This document shows positions 34,800 through 46,965 of a DNA stretch of 64,000 bases, piece after piece (positions within the stretch are counted from its first letter, which is position 1; each line of letters opens with the position of its first letter). The position numbers and the translations under genes are program-made. Origin of the DNA: Cheilinus undulatus (Eukaryota > Chordata > Actinopteri > Labriformes > Labridae); the NCBI RefSeq assembly GCF_018320785.1, contig NC_054877.1:22488329-22552328 (forward strand), read 5' to 3'. Under the pieces are notes generated by a model. It saw only the letters and a program-made list of their open reading frames with translations. It did no database searches and was not told the DNA's origin.

Positions 34800-35514
34800 C
34801 ACACACTAGTGTTTCACTTAGAAGACAGAGTCTTTTATTTTGAAGAGAAGAAAACACAATCATATTAGACGGTTTGAGCATTACAAATGTCAGAAATGCG
34901 TAATGGTAAACAAAGGTCACGATTATGGAGATACTGGGTCCATGATATAGTTTTAATACAATTTGACGGCCTTATTTTTATTTGGAAATAAGACTGAAGA
35001 AATTATTTTCCTTTAAAATTAAACACAATAAAACCAAAAATTAAATTCAGTCATCTTTTTAATTCTGAGGTTGTAGGGTCGGATCAATATCTGCTGCTGC
35101 TGCTGCTTAAAAAAATAAGTATTGCAATTTATTTTTTGTCTTAACAATTTAAATAGTCCCTTATTTTTTTTGTTTTACTAAATTCTTTGTTAGAAATAGC
35201 CTTTAATTTTCTGAAATGTAAATGTTTCGAAGAGCTTTTTAGGGATCATGATGTTAGATTTTTGATGATATTCAATATGAAGATATTTACAAATCCATAC
35301 TGATACTGATTTAATATATTAATGTAGTTCAGACTTTAATCTTCAGTCATTTAAAGACACTTTAAACTGTAAGGAATGAGGATAAATAAAAAAAGACTAA
35401 CTGATGTGGGTCTGTTTGTCCTGCCTGAAACTCCAAACACATTTAAACAGTTATAACCAATATTTATATGTGATATCTCAACTGTAAATATTGGCAGAAA
35501 AAACAATGACCAAA
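34800..35514. other. Non-coding spacer
   Basis: AT-rich, with a short CTG run (about six units, 35090-35107). Nothing else recognised. Confidence 0.5.
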
Positions 35515-35522
35515 ATATAGTG

Positions 35523-35985
35523 CTGTGATTCTCAACTGGACCCACAACCACCGCTGTAATATGAAACTAGAACCCAAAAATTGGACATTTCTCAACCACC
35601 AAAATTAATTTAATGAAATACGTTGCAGGTTGGCCCTTATAGAAAACAAATCACGACTGAACAAATGCAAACATTTTATTTCACTCTGTTTTGCCTTTTT
35701 GAATTTAAATTTTGGTTGTTTTTTCAAATAAATTTCAAGAAATAAAGATATTATCATAGGAACTTTCTCCAAGATATTTCCGTCCACGGTAACCGGATCT
35801 CAAGAAAACATCCAGACTTTACCCCTTGTCCAGCAAAATAGAGTAAAATGAACATTTCTTCCTGTAGGGCATCTTTGCATCCCAGATAGTTTGCCTTATT
35901 TTTTTCCCAGGCATCAGTTTGTGACCCACTGAATACAGCCTTGCGACCCACTTCTGGGTCCCGACCCACCAGTTGAGAACCACTG
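35523..35985. mobile_element. hAT-Charlie-like non-autonomous element with degraded 8-bp target duplication
   Basis: The left end CTGTGATTCTCAACTGG and right end (reverse complement) CAGTGGTTCTCAACTGG match the CAGTGGTTCTCAA terminus of hAT-Charlie elements. Flanking octamers are ATATAGTG (35515-35522) and ATGTAGTA (35986-35993), 6 of 8 identical. The 463-bp interior has no transposase. Confidence 0.75.
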
Positions 35986-35993
35986 ATGTAGTA

Positions 35994-38430
35994 CATCTCT
36001 ATTGTACTAAATTTGCAATATAAACATTGTTTTGTTTGTTCTTTTATTGCAGACTGAAATTATGCTTCAGAACTTAACAACTGAATGAGGTTTGCACAGT
36101 TTGATATATTATTATATGATGTTATCAGAATGATATTGGTGTTGGCAGATAGCTTAAAAAGTTCACTAGCGATATCAGCAGGTATGAAAATTTCTGCCAA
36201 TATTTACAACAGACGTGTCACCTATAAATGTTGGTCTGTATCTGCTATGGCAGATAAGAACATTTCTGCTGATGTTTACTTATTGTGGTTACAAAACTCT
36301 GCCTGTACCAGCTGTAAATATTGGCCATATGAGCAAATCAGTTAGTGAAGTTTAAGGCTGGACCGACAGACCTATGTCAGTTGATGTCTTTTTCTTCATT
36401 CATCATCATTCCCTCAACTTTAAAGTGTGTTTTAAGAACTATTATTTGGTATTTTGTTCATCCTTAAACTTTAGATTGTGTGTTTTAAGGACTGAAGTTT
36501 AAGGTCTGAACTGCATTTTAAAAAGAAATCCAATTTTGTGCATCCCTAAACTAAATTCTTCAAAATTATCCTATCTATAGAGGTGAAAACAAATCTTGTG
36601 TATCAATTCTTGGGCTATCAGCTGGATGTAGACTTTGTAAAATTTTTTGCTGTTATGTAATCTCCAGTTTAATGCAAAGATTAAAAGATAGAAATGAATA
36701 AAAATGCTGAGTACAGTGGTTTTGAATATTGTTAAAATAATGGAATTAACATAACACGCGCTATTTTGAATAAATGATATACATGTCCTAATTCAAACAC
36801 ATATCTGCATACTCGATCACATATTTCTCCAGACGTACTCCCCAGAGTTTTAAGACCCGGGAGGTGGGCGTCCATGGGTGTCATGTGCACCAAAAGAGGA
36901 GGAGACAGTCCTGGAAGTAACCCATCTCCCTTCTGGGTCCTTCAGTCCCTCAACAAGAGCGGAGAGAGAGAGAGTGACATCAGCCTGAGGAGGAGAGACG
37001 GTGATTTATTAGTCTGGATGAAAACTAACTTTGTTTGTAATAAAGGGGAAGATGTTTTAATGTGCATATGTGTTTGTGTGAGTAGAGGTAAAGGCAGTGA
37101 CATTTTTGATGTGTGTTAATGATGATAAAAACCCCAAGAAAATCTTCTTTAAACTCTTAAGATACTCAAGTTTCTCACAGGGTCTTCCTTCTTCAGTGTA
37201 GGCTTTTATTTTGAAGTTCAGATTGCAGGTATAGTGTCATTGCAAAACTAGCAACAAAGACAGGACTGAAACCCTGTGCTCTCTGGGATATTGAGTCTGA
37301 GATAAACCAGAATACATTTTTCAGAAAAAAACATCACTGTGCTTTTTTAATAGTGATCACTGATGAACAAAGTCATCCTATATTCTCTCTGTTTAGCAGG
37401 TGAAGATTTTGTTCACAGATTTGTTGAGTGGTACCTGAATTGATAGCATTTAGAAACTAATACTTCACGTCTTATTGTTTAGTGTCTTTAAAATGTGCAG
37501 GGGCCCAAGGATAAAAACAGTCAATGTCTATAAACCTTTTTATACGCTATTAAAAAAAAAATTCTGTTAATTAAATCCATGTTCTCTCACTGTGAATGCA
37601 AAACTTCCACCTTTTGAAAACTGAATGAGCCGATACATAACCAAGTTTATTACAGCCTCCTTTTAATCTCCATTCTGCTTTCATAGATTTTAACATGTAT
37701 GGGTCTGTAAACAGTAGCTTTGTGTTTTTGTACTTTTTTGGCTTTTCTTGTGCCTGTACATTGAAAGTAATATAGCACCAGAGTGCATGCATAAATAAAG
37801 TGGATTCTTAATCAGAAATACACTGATAATAAAAATAGTTGAAGTAAGGAACGTCAGCAGACTATTTTCAAGCACATTTACTCACTCAGGGACGGGGATT
37901 TAGTTAAATTGTCTTTAATCCATTAGGGCATATATGAATATACAATTAAAACATGAGCAGGAGGAAAATGTTTGCTTTTGACCACACAGAATCTTCTTCA
38001 GGGAGTAGGAGTGTCAAGACATAGAGGTAAATGAGCTGCACTTACACTATCAAGGAGCATGGAGGATAAATAACAACAGCAGGCATATTATTTACGTGAA
38101 TAGTCAGTGTGAATTTAATGAAGGCTTGGACTTATATAGAAATATACATCATGTATGGTTCTTTTACCTTGATACATGCAGAGTATCTTCTTCATATTTG
38201 TCTGTAATGATAGATGACATTTGTTGTTGTGATCTATAAATACAGAGATCAAGCTCTTATTATGTCTTTATATTTTCAGCAGTGTTAGTCATCACTGTTC
38301 TTGTTGGCTAGTGACAGCAGGACTGATTCAGATTGCTATGGTTGCCAATTCAGTCGCAACACCATGCACACAGAAGACTCAAGATTAACTAAGTGGACAG
38401 TAGCTTTACTGTATGTAATTTTATAAAACA
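35994..38430. other. Non-coding gene-desert sequence
   Basis: A stretch at about 36110-36350 has loosely repeated GATATCAGCAG/TTTCTGCCAATATTTAC phrases that look like a decayed repeat. 36830-37020 is purine-rich and non-repetitive. No exon is recognised. Confidence 0.45.
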
Positions 38431-38444
38431 ATACAGTGTTATAG

Positions 38445-39003
38445 GGCAGGAAAAGACAGGATAGGATAGGAGAGGAGAGGATAGGATAGGACTGGACATG
38501 ACTGGACAAAGATAAAGAGAGGACAGGATAGGATCAATAACTTTTTTTAACAGTAGCAATAAATGTGTGTAACTGTATAAAACAATACAGTGCGATAGGA
38601 TAGGATAGGATAAGATAGGATAGGATAGGATAGGATAGGGATAAGAAAGGAACAGACAGGACAGGATAGGATAGGAAGAGACAGGATAGGATAGGGATAG
38701 GACAGGAAGAGACAGGGTAGGACAGGGTAGGACAGGATAGGATAGGATAGGATTGGATATGAAAAGACAGTATAGAGAGGGATAGGATACGATGGGATGG
38801 ATGGGATAGGACAGGGTAGGATACAACAGGATAGAAACCAAAATGATAGGGTATAAAACAATACAACAGGATAATACAAGGAAGTATTTGAAAGAGACGG
38901 GATAGGATAGGAAAGGATGGGATAGGATAAGGCAAACTAGAATGGGATAAGACAGGGCAGGATAGTATGAAATCGAATAGGATACGATACGATACTATAC
39001 GAT
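38445..39003 (+). repeat. GGATA pentanucleotide minisatellite, left part
   Basis: Imperfect GGATA/GGACA array over about 550 bp, on the minus strand TATCC. A non-repeat phrase, TATAAAACAATACAG, recurs at about 38420, 38576 and 38851 (last copy variant), so larger blocks were duplicated with the array. The array stops abruptly at the hAT-like element at 39004, and GATA-type remnants resume at 40427. Minus-strand frames of repeated Ser-Tyr-Pro-Ile are artefacts. Confidence 0.85.
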
Positions 39004-40426
39004 TAGGGCTGTCAAATGATTTAAATTAGGCCTATTAATATTAAAGCATTAATGCTCGTGATTAATTCGGAAAGATTAACACCTTAAAAAAATAATAACC
39101 CAATTTAATCATATGACTAAGTTTGACCACAACTTCCTCCCGTAGTCCTCCTGGGCGGATGATTACATCCCTTGGGTGAAAAGGTTAAAGGCAGATCAAA
39201 CGCAGCCAGCAGTGATGAGTGAGGTGACAGACCCAGGTCTGCTTCAAGGCAAATTACGATTTAAAAAGCTGCCTAACGGAAGTCTGGATGAAACAACAAG
39301 TTGTGTGTACATACTGCGACGATGAACTGTCTTTACACCGAAGCAAAATGAGTCTGAAGTACCACCTCCGGGCAAAGTGCATCTTTGCTAAAGTTTGCAA
39401 AGATGCTAACAACAACACAGGATCAAGCAATGATGGCTAATGTTGCTAATGCTAGCAAAGACGCTTACAACGACAAGGGATCAAGCCAAAACGTCAAGCT
39501 ACATCGGCGCAGTCCAGCAGACCTGGATTTGTCCCCAAAAAGACAACATCTAAGCTAACTATTGGGATGGCTAATGGGTCACCAGAGACTGAAGACCATT
39601 GACATTGTCGACAACAAGGGGCTTTAAGACATCATCCGGGTCACCTCGGATGACCCGTACCACAGAACACTTAGGAGAGCGACTGTCACAAGAATCCGTG
39701 AACTGTATGACAGCTAAAAAGGCAACTGACGAGAGACCACTGGACATCAGTCAGCAACGTCAGCTACCTCGGGGTAACAGCACACCTGATCATTCACCTT
39801 ACAGCAGAAGTTATTTAGTACCTGATGTGTTTGTCTTCTGGGCTCGTTTGCAGTTTCTAAATATTATTGCTCAGTGAATTAAGACACTCTGATTTACAAA
39901 CCACAAATAAGTTTCAAACTTGTACTAATTTATCTCGAACAAAATACAAGTAAATGGTAGTATTTTGAATGTTAATTTAGAGAAAATAATAATAATCAAA
40001 ATAATAATAAACATTAAAAAAAGCACTTTCAAATTGCTTTACATAAAGTCAAAATAATGAAAATAAACAATGTTTAAAAATCTAAAAATGACTAACACTG
40101 AAGAAGTGCTGTCATAAATCATGATTAATCACAGCATAGTGATGTGATTAACTTGATTTTTTTTTTTACATAAATTGACAGCAGTAGTTTAAATATTCAA
40201 ATAAAACTGGGATTACTCTCATAATTTTGGTACTTAATGATTAATTGTACCTTTTTGTTGTGTTTTGAAAGACAAATAGTTTTATTTAAGACAGTTTTTG
40301 TGTCATTTAGCCTTTTTTTTTTTTTTACCATTTTAGATTAAGAGTAATTAATGCTATCTTTAACTATATTACACTAACTATGGACCTTAATTAATTGTGA
40401 TTAATGCATTCATGCTTACAGCCCTA
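39004..40426 (+). mobile_element. hAT-like element with BED-finger remnant, inserted in the minisatellite
   Basis: The left end TAGGGCTGTCAAATGATTTA and right end (reverse complement) TAGGGCTGTAAGCATGAATG share their first ten bases plus AATGCATTAATC-like sub-terminal AT-rich motifs. This is the known TAGGGCTGT terminus of a fish hAT-type family. The interior encodes a BED zinc finger fragment but no RNase H-like catalytic domain. A clean 8-bp duplication is not visible, and the flanks are themselves GATA repeats. Confidence 0.7.
39228..39440 (+). pseudogene. BED-type zinc finger remnant of a hAT transposase
   Basis: The frame between stops reads a 70-residue segment with CLTEVWMKQQ, then VVCTYCDDELSLHRSKM and SLKYHLRAKC. 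It has C-x2-C and H-x4-C spacing with the aromatic VW upstream, as in BED fingers of hAT transposases. No in-frame start precedes the finger and it stops at TAA 39438-39440. It is a DNA-binding domain orphaned from its transposase. Confidence 0.65.
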
Positions 40427-40500
40427 GATAGGCCAGGGTAAAATTGGATACAATAAAACAGGATGCAAGACAACCTGACACAATAAGATACACTTAGGAG
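40427..40500 (+). repeat. GGATA minisatellite, right remnant
   Basis: GATAGGCCAGGG, GGATACAATAAAACAGGATG and ATAAGATACAC look like decayed continuation of the array broken at 39003. Confidence 0.5.
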
Positions 40501-43500
40501 AAATCTGTCTTGGACTGAAGTGCTGCACACATTTGGCTGTCTCCTCAATAGGGTAGAAAAAATAAGACTTCACTCAGAAACAATCAAAGATCCGCATAAA
40601 ACAGTTTTATATACTAATTACAGCAAAAGTTTCTCAAACTTTAAAGACTCTTACAGCTTTGATCCAAACTCAATTGAAGTCTTTAAGTGGCAGATTTGCA
40701 CTCATTCATCCTCAATAGTTCAAAAACATTGTGTTCACCCTTGCAATCAGAATAACAGGTAGCAGAGACTTCTATAAACCCCACTACCAAAACACACTGA
40801 TCATAAAAGTTACACTTGTGTGTAATGGAGAATTCCTCTGCAGAATGGGGTGTGAGGTGAAACACAGTTAAGGAAAACAACCTTGTTAAAAGAAAAACAC
40901 TGACTTATATGCCACAGCTATTAGAAATGTTCACAGTTTGTGACGAGATGCTGGTTTCAGTCATTAAAAGTTTTATTTCTAAGCAGTCTGGAGAGCGTAT
41001 GATAATTACACTGATCTTATTTGCAGCGTTAAATTTGAGTGAACCCATTTCCTTTGACCTGAAACAGCGTGAACATGCTGTATGAGGCTGCTCAAGTCAT
41101 AAAATATACAACAGGGAACCAAAACAAAGTCTACTAAATGTGGTCAGACATTTTTATAATATATATTAAAACTCCATGCATCCAGTCAGTCATGCATGTA
41201 GAAAGGCTAACATAGCTCTGTGTGGCGATCCAAACTGGATCAGGTGTCAGCTATCTGAGCTGGTGTCAATGGACTATCTAGCCTTTGACCTCTGACAGGA
41301 AAACCATTCCTCCCAGTGGTCTTTTTCTACCAGCCATTGTTTACTCTTCAGCCAGTTAACTAATTTTCTCTTAGTTGTCCTTTCTCTGTTTTCATGCTCG
41401 GCTGCTTTGGAAAGAGGAGAAAAACACAGAGGAGTAGAGGGTCGAGGAAGGGAAATCAGCAAAAAGTGAGGAGAAGAGATGGTAGAAACTGATCTGTAAA
41501 GACAAAAGGGGTGGGGGGTGGGGGGCATAAATACTTGTTTGTTAAGTTTCAATTATGAAGCTCTGATTTTTTTTAGAGACTTTGTGCTCATGTATTTACA
41601 TTGATTTCTGGAGCAGCTCTCATCCCTCAGATGAGGTTAAAACATTGCTGGTTTTGCATCAAATTTTGCATTAAGACTGCAGTAATACTGGTTCTTGTTG
41701 TTAGAATGATATGCAGTGCTATAAATGAAAAAGAATTAAAGTGTGCATATTTGTTATGACTCAGTGTCTGGCCACTGCTATTATATTTTATCACGGTGGC
41801 TAATGTAGAAGAAAACCACAAACCTAAAAATAACTTCTTAAAAATATTTTTTCTGCTGATCTAAACCTAGCCTAGTTGAATGTTAGATAGGGGGCTGTAC
41901 TAATGTTACTGATTCATGCATTAATATAAATAAATGATATCTGAATAGGGTCCTTTAATTGGGCCCATGAGGGGGGTGCAGTTTCTGTGGGCAGGCCTGT
42001 ACAGTAGCAGTTTAACAGTAGCTGCTAGTGTTGTGTCTATTTTGGTAAATCATGAATTCAATTAGTCGATTTTCAACTCATGAATAGGAACCTAAGCGTA
42101 AACAACTATTCTGAAGATTTGGTAGTTGATGAGCACTGTGTGCCGACATTGCAAATGCAGCCCCACCGTGCATTTGACACAGCTCCAGTGCTCGTTTCAT
42201 TTTCCATTGTGTTTTCATATTATGCTTTTGCAGTTATCAAGCTGTTTGTCCTTGAGTTTAAATAATGCTTTGGATTAAGGTCAAGTAAGGTTTTGATAAT
42301 GATACCAGAATTGTAAACATCAACACAATACTAGGTTAGGTGAAATGATATTGATGCCTGTTACAAAAGATGGATATTTCAATTAGATTTACTAGGGATG
42401 CATAGCGCTGGACCAAGTTGGAGAGATGGAGAGCACCTTTTTGATTCAGTCTCTGTTACACAGACAAACTGATGTCTCATCTGTTACTATACTATGATTG
42501 ATATCCAGGGGGAGGGGTCCGAATGAGAGAAGGAAGCACCAGACACGGCTCTGATAACTCATTCACCCATCTAAATGACTTTTATTGGTGCTAAAAGGCG
42601 CAAAAAGTCAAAGTCAAATCTGTGCTGAAAAAAATGATGAAAAAAAAGTTTCAGTGTGCAAACATGACCACTACAACATGAAACTGATTTTCTTTCTTTT
42701 TAATATGTGTAACATTTAAAAAAAAAAAAAAGAAAAAACCTGACTCAGCATACAAAGACATTTGATTACCACTATAGTTGTGTCACCTCACTGCTGCTTT
42801 CTTCTTCTTTTATTATTTGATGGTGGTTAGCAAACAGCATTTAGTCACACTAATGCCACTAACTGGCAGTGATACTGAACTACAACCATGATAACAATAT
42901 AAAATAATGGGAAAATATTTTGAAGATGAGAAAAAAAGTCATGACATCTTTATTTTAGTGACCTATTGTCTGTTAAAATATTTGAAAGTCATAGCCCATC
43001 CCTACTTGCAACCGTACCACATCAATAAAAACAGAAGCCCTTAAATGCACGATATTGGGTAATTTTCTTGTCTTTATAATAAAAGGCAGTCAAACTCCTT
43101 AACACCATATTATTGCATAAATACATCGGCAATGTTTTGGTACATGCCAGTCTATTTCTGCAGTGTAGACAGTTCTCTGTTCTTCTCTTGTGCCAACTTT
43201 GGGTTGAAAATTATTTAAGCTCTGCAGTTTTCTAAAGCTTATTTTACCATAGATTGTTAGACTGACACAGGATTGTATCTTTAAAAATGAAGTGAATCAT
43301 TGGACATTTTCACAACAGTAATTTAGGTCAAGCATGATAGAAATGAATCATTATAATAGCTTGTTCAAGTCATGAGTCTGGTAGCCTAAAGTTTGAGCTA
43401 TCTTAAAATATTCTGAGACTTTTGAAAAACATTTTAATGATGCACACGTACAGTCATAAGCCTGAGACTAGCACAGCAAAGCTAGACTATGAATAATAAC

Positions 43501-45590
43501 ATATTTTTGCACATTTCACTGTGTTTTAAAAGTTTAAACAAAACTCTGGTGAAGTTGTATTCACATGATATCCGTGGCTCTTCATGTGTTGCTGTGTGGA
43601 GTGCAGGTGTGAGGTCTTCTCCGTCTGCTGAGAGGCAGCCAGATGGTGTTTGTGTGTGATGGCGAGCAGCAGCGATACAGCGGTGGTTCCTTTCACAGAT
43701 CAGCACTCATATCTCTGTTCCATCTCCAGGCTCTCGGCTCATATAAACATCCCCCAGTCCACGGCCCTCTGATGTTCTCTCCATTGTGTTTACAGTGAGA
43801 AGTCAGGCAAATACGTGAACTTTAAGACAATGAGAACAAGGAGCAACAATGGGCAACGTGGCTGAGCGGGTGAAGGAAGATTAGTAATGTTTCAAGAAGA
43901 TTTTCTTGGTAGATTGAGTGTAGTTTTCATAGTCTAGGGTGTCCTTTAACTCACTTTTTATCCAATTGGATTTAACCTTTATCTTTGCACAATGCTCCAC
44001 ATACACCGCAAAAACAAGTTAAATCTCACCGACTCTGCGTGGAGATGGGCGGATCCAAGAAAGAAAGAAGTCACGTTTCATCGCTCTGAGCCTGTGGCAA
44101 CCTAAAAGAAGAGTTCAGACAAAGTGTAAGCAACACACACGAACACACACGTAAGTGCTTACTCACAACTCTGGCTCATTCTGCCAGAAGGTTCAATTGT
44201 CTTTATGAAGAAGCAAATGAGATGTAGCTTTCACTTTTGATTGAAAAAAGTCATGCACAGTCCCTGAACTTCATGCAACACTACAACTCAAACATCAAAG
44301 CATGCTCAAAGCGATTGTCTCCCCCCTGCTCCTTTTAAAGCGCCTGTTTTCCAGCAGGACAAAGAAGAAAAATCCCCCGAACATCAAAGAGCGAGACAGA
44401 GAAAGTAATTTAGCCTTATCTTAATTGAGCTGCAATTTTAATAATGATCTTACACATTGGGACCGAGGAGCAGAGAAGGAGCTGCAGGCTGCTGGACGAG
44501 CGGCTGCTCTACTGCTCTACTCATGTAGTCTAATCTCAGCTCCAGACATGTCATTGGCCCGTGATTTATGATGACCTAATGTTTTGTTTACTTCATGCTC
44601 ATAACAGGCGGGCCGATTGCATAGGGCATGCCGTATGGGGAAACATGAAAGTGCCGCGGCTGCTCACAGGGCTGCAGTTCACAGAAATAAACAGCTCTGT
44701 GCTGCAGCCACCTGGCACAGCAGCCCCCTTTAAAACTGATGTTTACAAAAATTCCAGACTGTATGTTTCATTGGCTGACGTGAGGCAGCCATCAATCTGT
44801 AATGTGGAGGGTTAAACACTTGATTTAACCTCTGGAGGAACACATTGACCCTGCTGTTCATGCACTTTCTCAATAATTGACTCGCCTTTGCCAAACGACA
44901 GTGCAAACAGACGGGGTCTGACAACTGTTGACAGTGAGGTCAAGAGTCCAGTAAGTCAGTCCACTTTAAGGGTCTAACATGCAGCTTCTGTTTGTGGTTT
45001 TATGCTTAGAGGCACTCGGACAGTCCTATTTCATACATACAGGAAATTCTCATGTTTCTAAGGAGAAAAAAGCAACAATAGCGGCTTTATGTGAGAGATT
45101 CTAATATACATAAGTAGATATTAGGCTATGACACTGTTATTATTGTGCATTCTTAAAACTTTTGTGTCTGATTTGGGCTACACAAAGGAACTGAAATATA
45201 TTCACTTGTGAATAAAGAGATGCTTGTGGCATTTGGCATGTTGCATGCTAGCAGATGGTAAGGGTAGGTTGCAAAGGTCTCTTTAACCCTCATCGCCAGC
45301 GTTTGAAGTGTTATACCAAGGTCTCACCTTTCTGATGCGGGCAGTAAAAAGTGATGGCTCCATGTGTTTTTTCTTTACAGCACACTCTTAAATCTTAGAA
45401 TGTAAGCTTTAAAGCTCCTGTGAGATGATCAAGCAGAAAAATGAACTCTGGTATCGCTTTATGAATCAAAACAGTAAAAAAAAAAAAGTTGATTAAGAAG
45501 GAGATTGACTCCGTCTTTGTTCTTTGAATCTACTGCTGTGAGGTAGATGTCAGTGTAAGAATCAACATTTGGTCCAGTCACTGGTTAATC
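40501..45590. other. Non-coding gene-desert sequence with a candidate regulatory island
   Basis: No exon or clear mobile element. 43560-43760 and 44030-44790 are non-repetitive and less AT-rich than the surroundings, and the latter contains a forkhead-type TGTTTAC at about 44585. They are candidate conserved elements on composition alone. Confidence 0.4.
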
Positions 45591-45864
45591 TGTATTCCTA
45601 GCTACCATTACACCATGAAGACAAAAGAACACTCCAAGCAACTCGGACAAACAGTTCTTGAAAAGTGCAAGTCAGGAGATGGATACTAAAATACCCAAGT
45701 CACTGAAAATCCCCTGGAATTCGGTTAAATCCATCATAACGAAATGGAAGAAATAAAGCACATGTAAATCTGCCTCGATCAGGCCATCCTCGAACTGATG
45801 ACTACTCTGAAGGAGTTACAAGCCTCACAGCTGAGATTGTAGAGACTCTGAAATTAGCTAGCAA

Positions 45865-45960
45865 GCTAAATCTGGTACAAAGCATCTTTTCTCTTTTAAA
45901 ACTAATGTAATTTTGTACATTGTCCCTGACACAAATAAACTAAATAAACTAAACTAAAGT
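45865..45960 (+). mobile_element. Short retroelement tail inserted in the Tc1 copy
   Basis: TTGTACATTGTCCCTGACAC followed by AAATAAACTAAATAAACTAA looks like the 3' end of a LINE or SINE with its terminal simple repeat. It sits between two colinear Tc1 segments. Confidence 0.5.
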
Positions 45961-46053
45961 AGTTGGGTTCTTCACCAGTCAAAGCTTTATGGGGGAATGG
46001 CAAAGAGAAAGCCACTGTTGAAGAAAACTCAAATTAAATCTCAGCTAGAGTTC

Positions 46054-46403
46054 ACCATAAGCTGTTCGGTGGAATAAGCTGCCAATTGACCTGAGGTCAG
46101 TAGGCACTTTAAGTTCTTTTAAGAGTGGTCCTTAAACACTGCTTTTCTCTTATGCCTTTGACTGTTAGATAAAGTACAACATATTGGCATTTTGCCTGTG
46201 TACACATGACTTGCACTGTACATATATGTGTGTGTGTGTGTGTGTGGGGGTGTGGGGGTGTGTGTGTGTGTGTGTGGGGGGGGGTTGCTTGAATTGCTGA
46301 TTGTTTTTTCTGTTTGTTTTTAATCTTCTGTAAAGCGCATTGAGTTTACGCCTGTATGAAATGTGCTATACAAAAAAAGCTGAATTGAATTGAATTGAAA
46401 ATA
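46054..46403 (+). mobile_element. LINE 3' end inserted in the Tc1 copy
   Basis: It starts with a reverse-transcriptase C-terminal phrase (WNKLPIDLRS-like, read as a frame over GGAATAAGCTGCCAATTGAC). It ends with TGTAAAGCGCATTGAG, GAAATGTGCTATAC and the ATTGAATTGAATTG tail of fish LINEs (46380-46400). A GT/G-rich microsatellite lies inside. Tc1 sequence resumes at GGCATGTGGGAGAC. Confidence 0.8.
46227..46284 (+). repeat. GT microsatellite with G runs
   Basis: TG repeats interrupted by three G runs of 5-9 bases. Confidence 0.9.
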
Positions 46404-46965
46404 CGGCATGTGGGAGACGCTATGGTTCTTTGCTTTAATGAGACCAAAATTATGCTTTTTGGCCATCAGACAAGACCCTATGTTTGATGAATATTAAGAA
46501 CTACACATCACTACAAACACACCACACCAAATGTGAAGCACGGTGGTGGCAGCATCATGCTGTAGGGATGCTTCTTGTCAGCTGTCCTTCGAAGGCTTGT
46601 AAAGGTAGAGGGTAAAATTAATGCGACAAAATACAAGAAAATCCTGAAGGAAAATCTTATATAATCCACAGGAAAAGCATGACTTGGGAGAAGATTTATG
46701 TTCCAGCAAGACAATGAGCCTAAGCATACACAGAAAGCTACATGGAAATAGTTTAAAGACAACAAGTTGAATGTTCTGGAGTGGCCAGACCAGACCTCAA
46801 ACCAGTAGAAAATCTGTGGTTGGAACCTGGATAGGGCTTTTCATGCAAGCCTGATTGAGACTTATCCACGCAGACTCAGAGCTGTGATTGCAGCCAAAGG
46901 TGCATCTACTAAATATTGACTTCAAGGGAGTGAACATTTATGCAGTCACTTATTTTACAGTACAT

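Larger units (their letters stand above)
45600..46965 (+). mobile_element. Tc1 transposon copy broken by two retroelement insertions
   Basis: A fish Tc1 transposase can be followed on the plus strand in three pieces. Piece one (45615-45860) begins MKTKEHSKQLGQTVLEKCKS with the N-terminal DNA-binding domain. Piece two (about 45962-46053) encodes the KALWGNGKEK-type middle region. Piece three (about 46404-46930) carries the catalytic core. The first catalytic Asp is Asn (NETKIMLFGH, codon 46437-46439), the second is kept (FQQDNEPKH), and the Glu is kept in PVENLW. Stops and frameshifts are many. Foreign sequence separates the pieces. Confidence 0.85.

Noticed and set aside
38389-38935. Three overlapping minus-strand frames of Ser-Tyr-Pro-Ile-Leu repeats
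   Set aside because: A 5-bp repeat free of stops gives open frames in all three phases. This is a minisatellite, not a gene.
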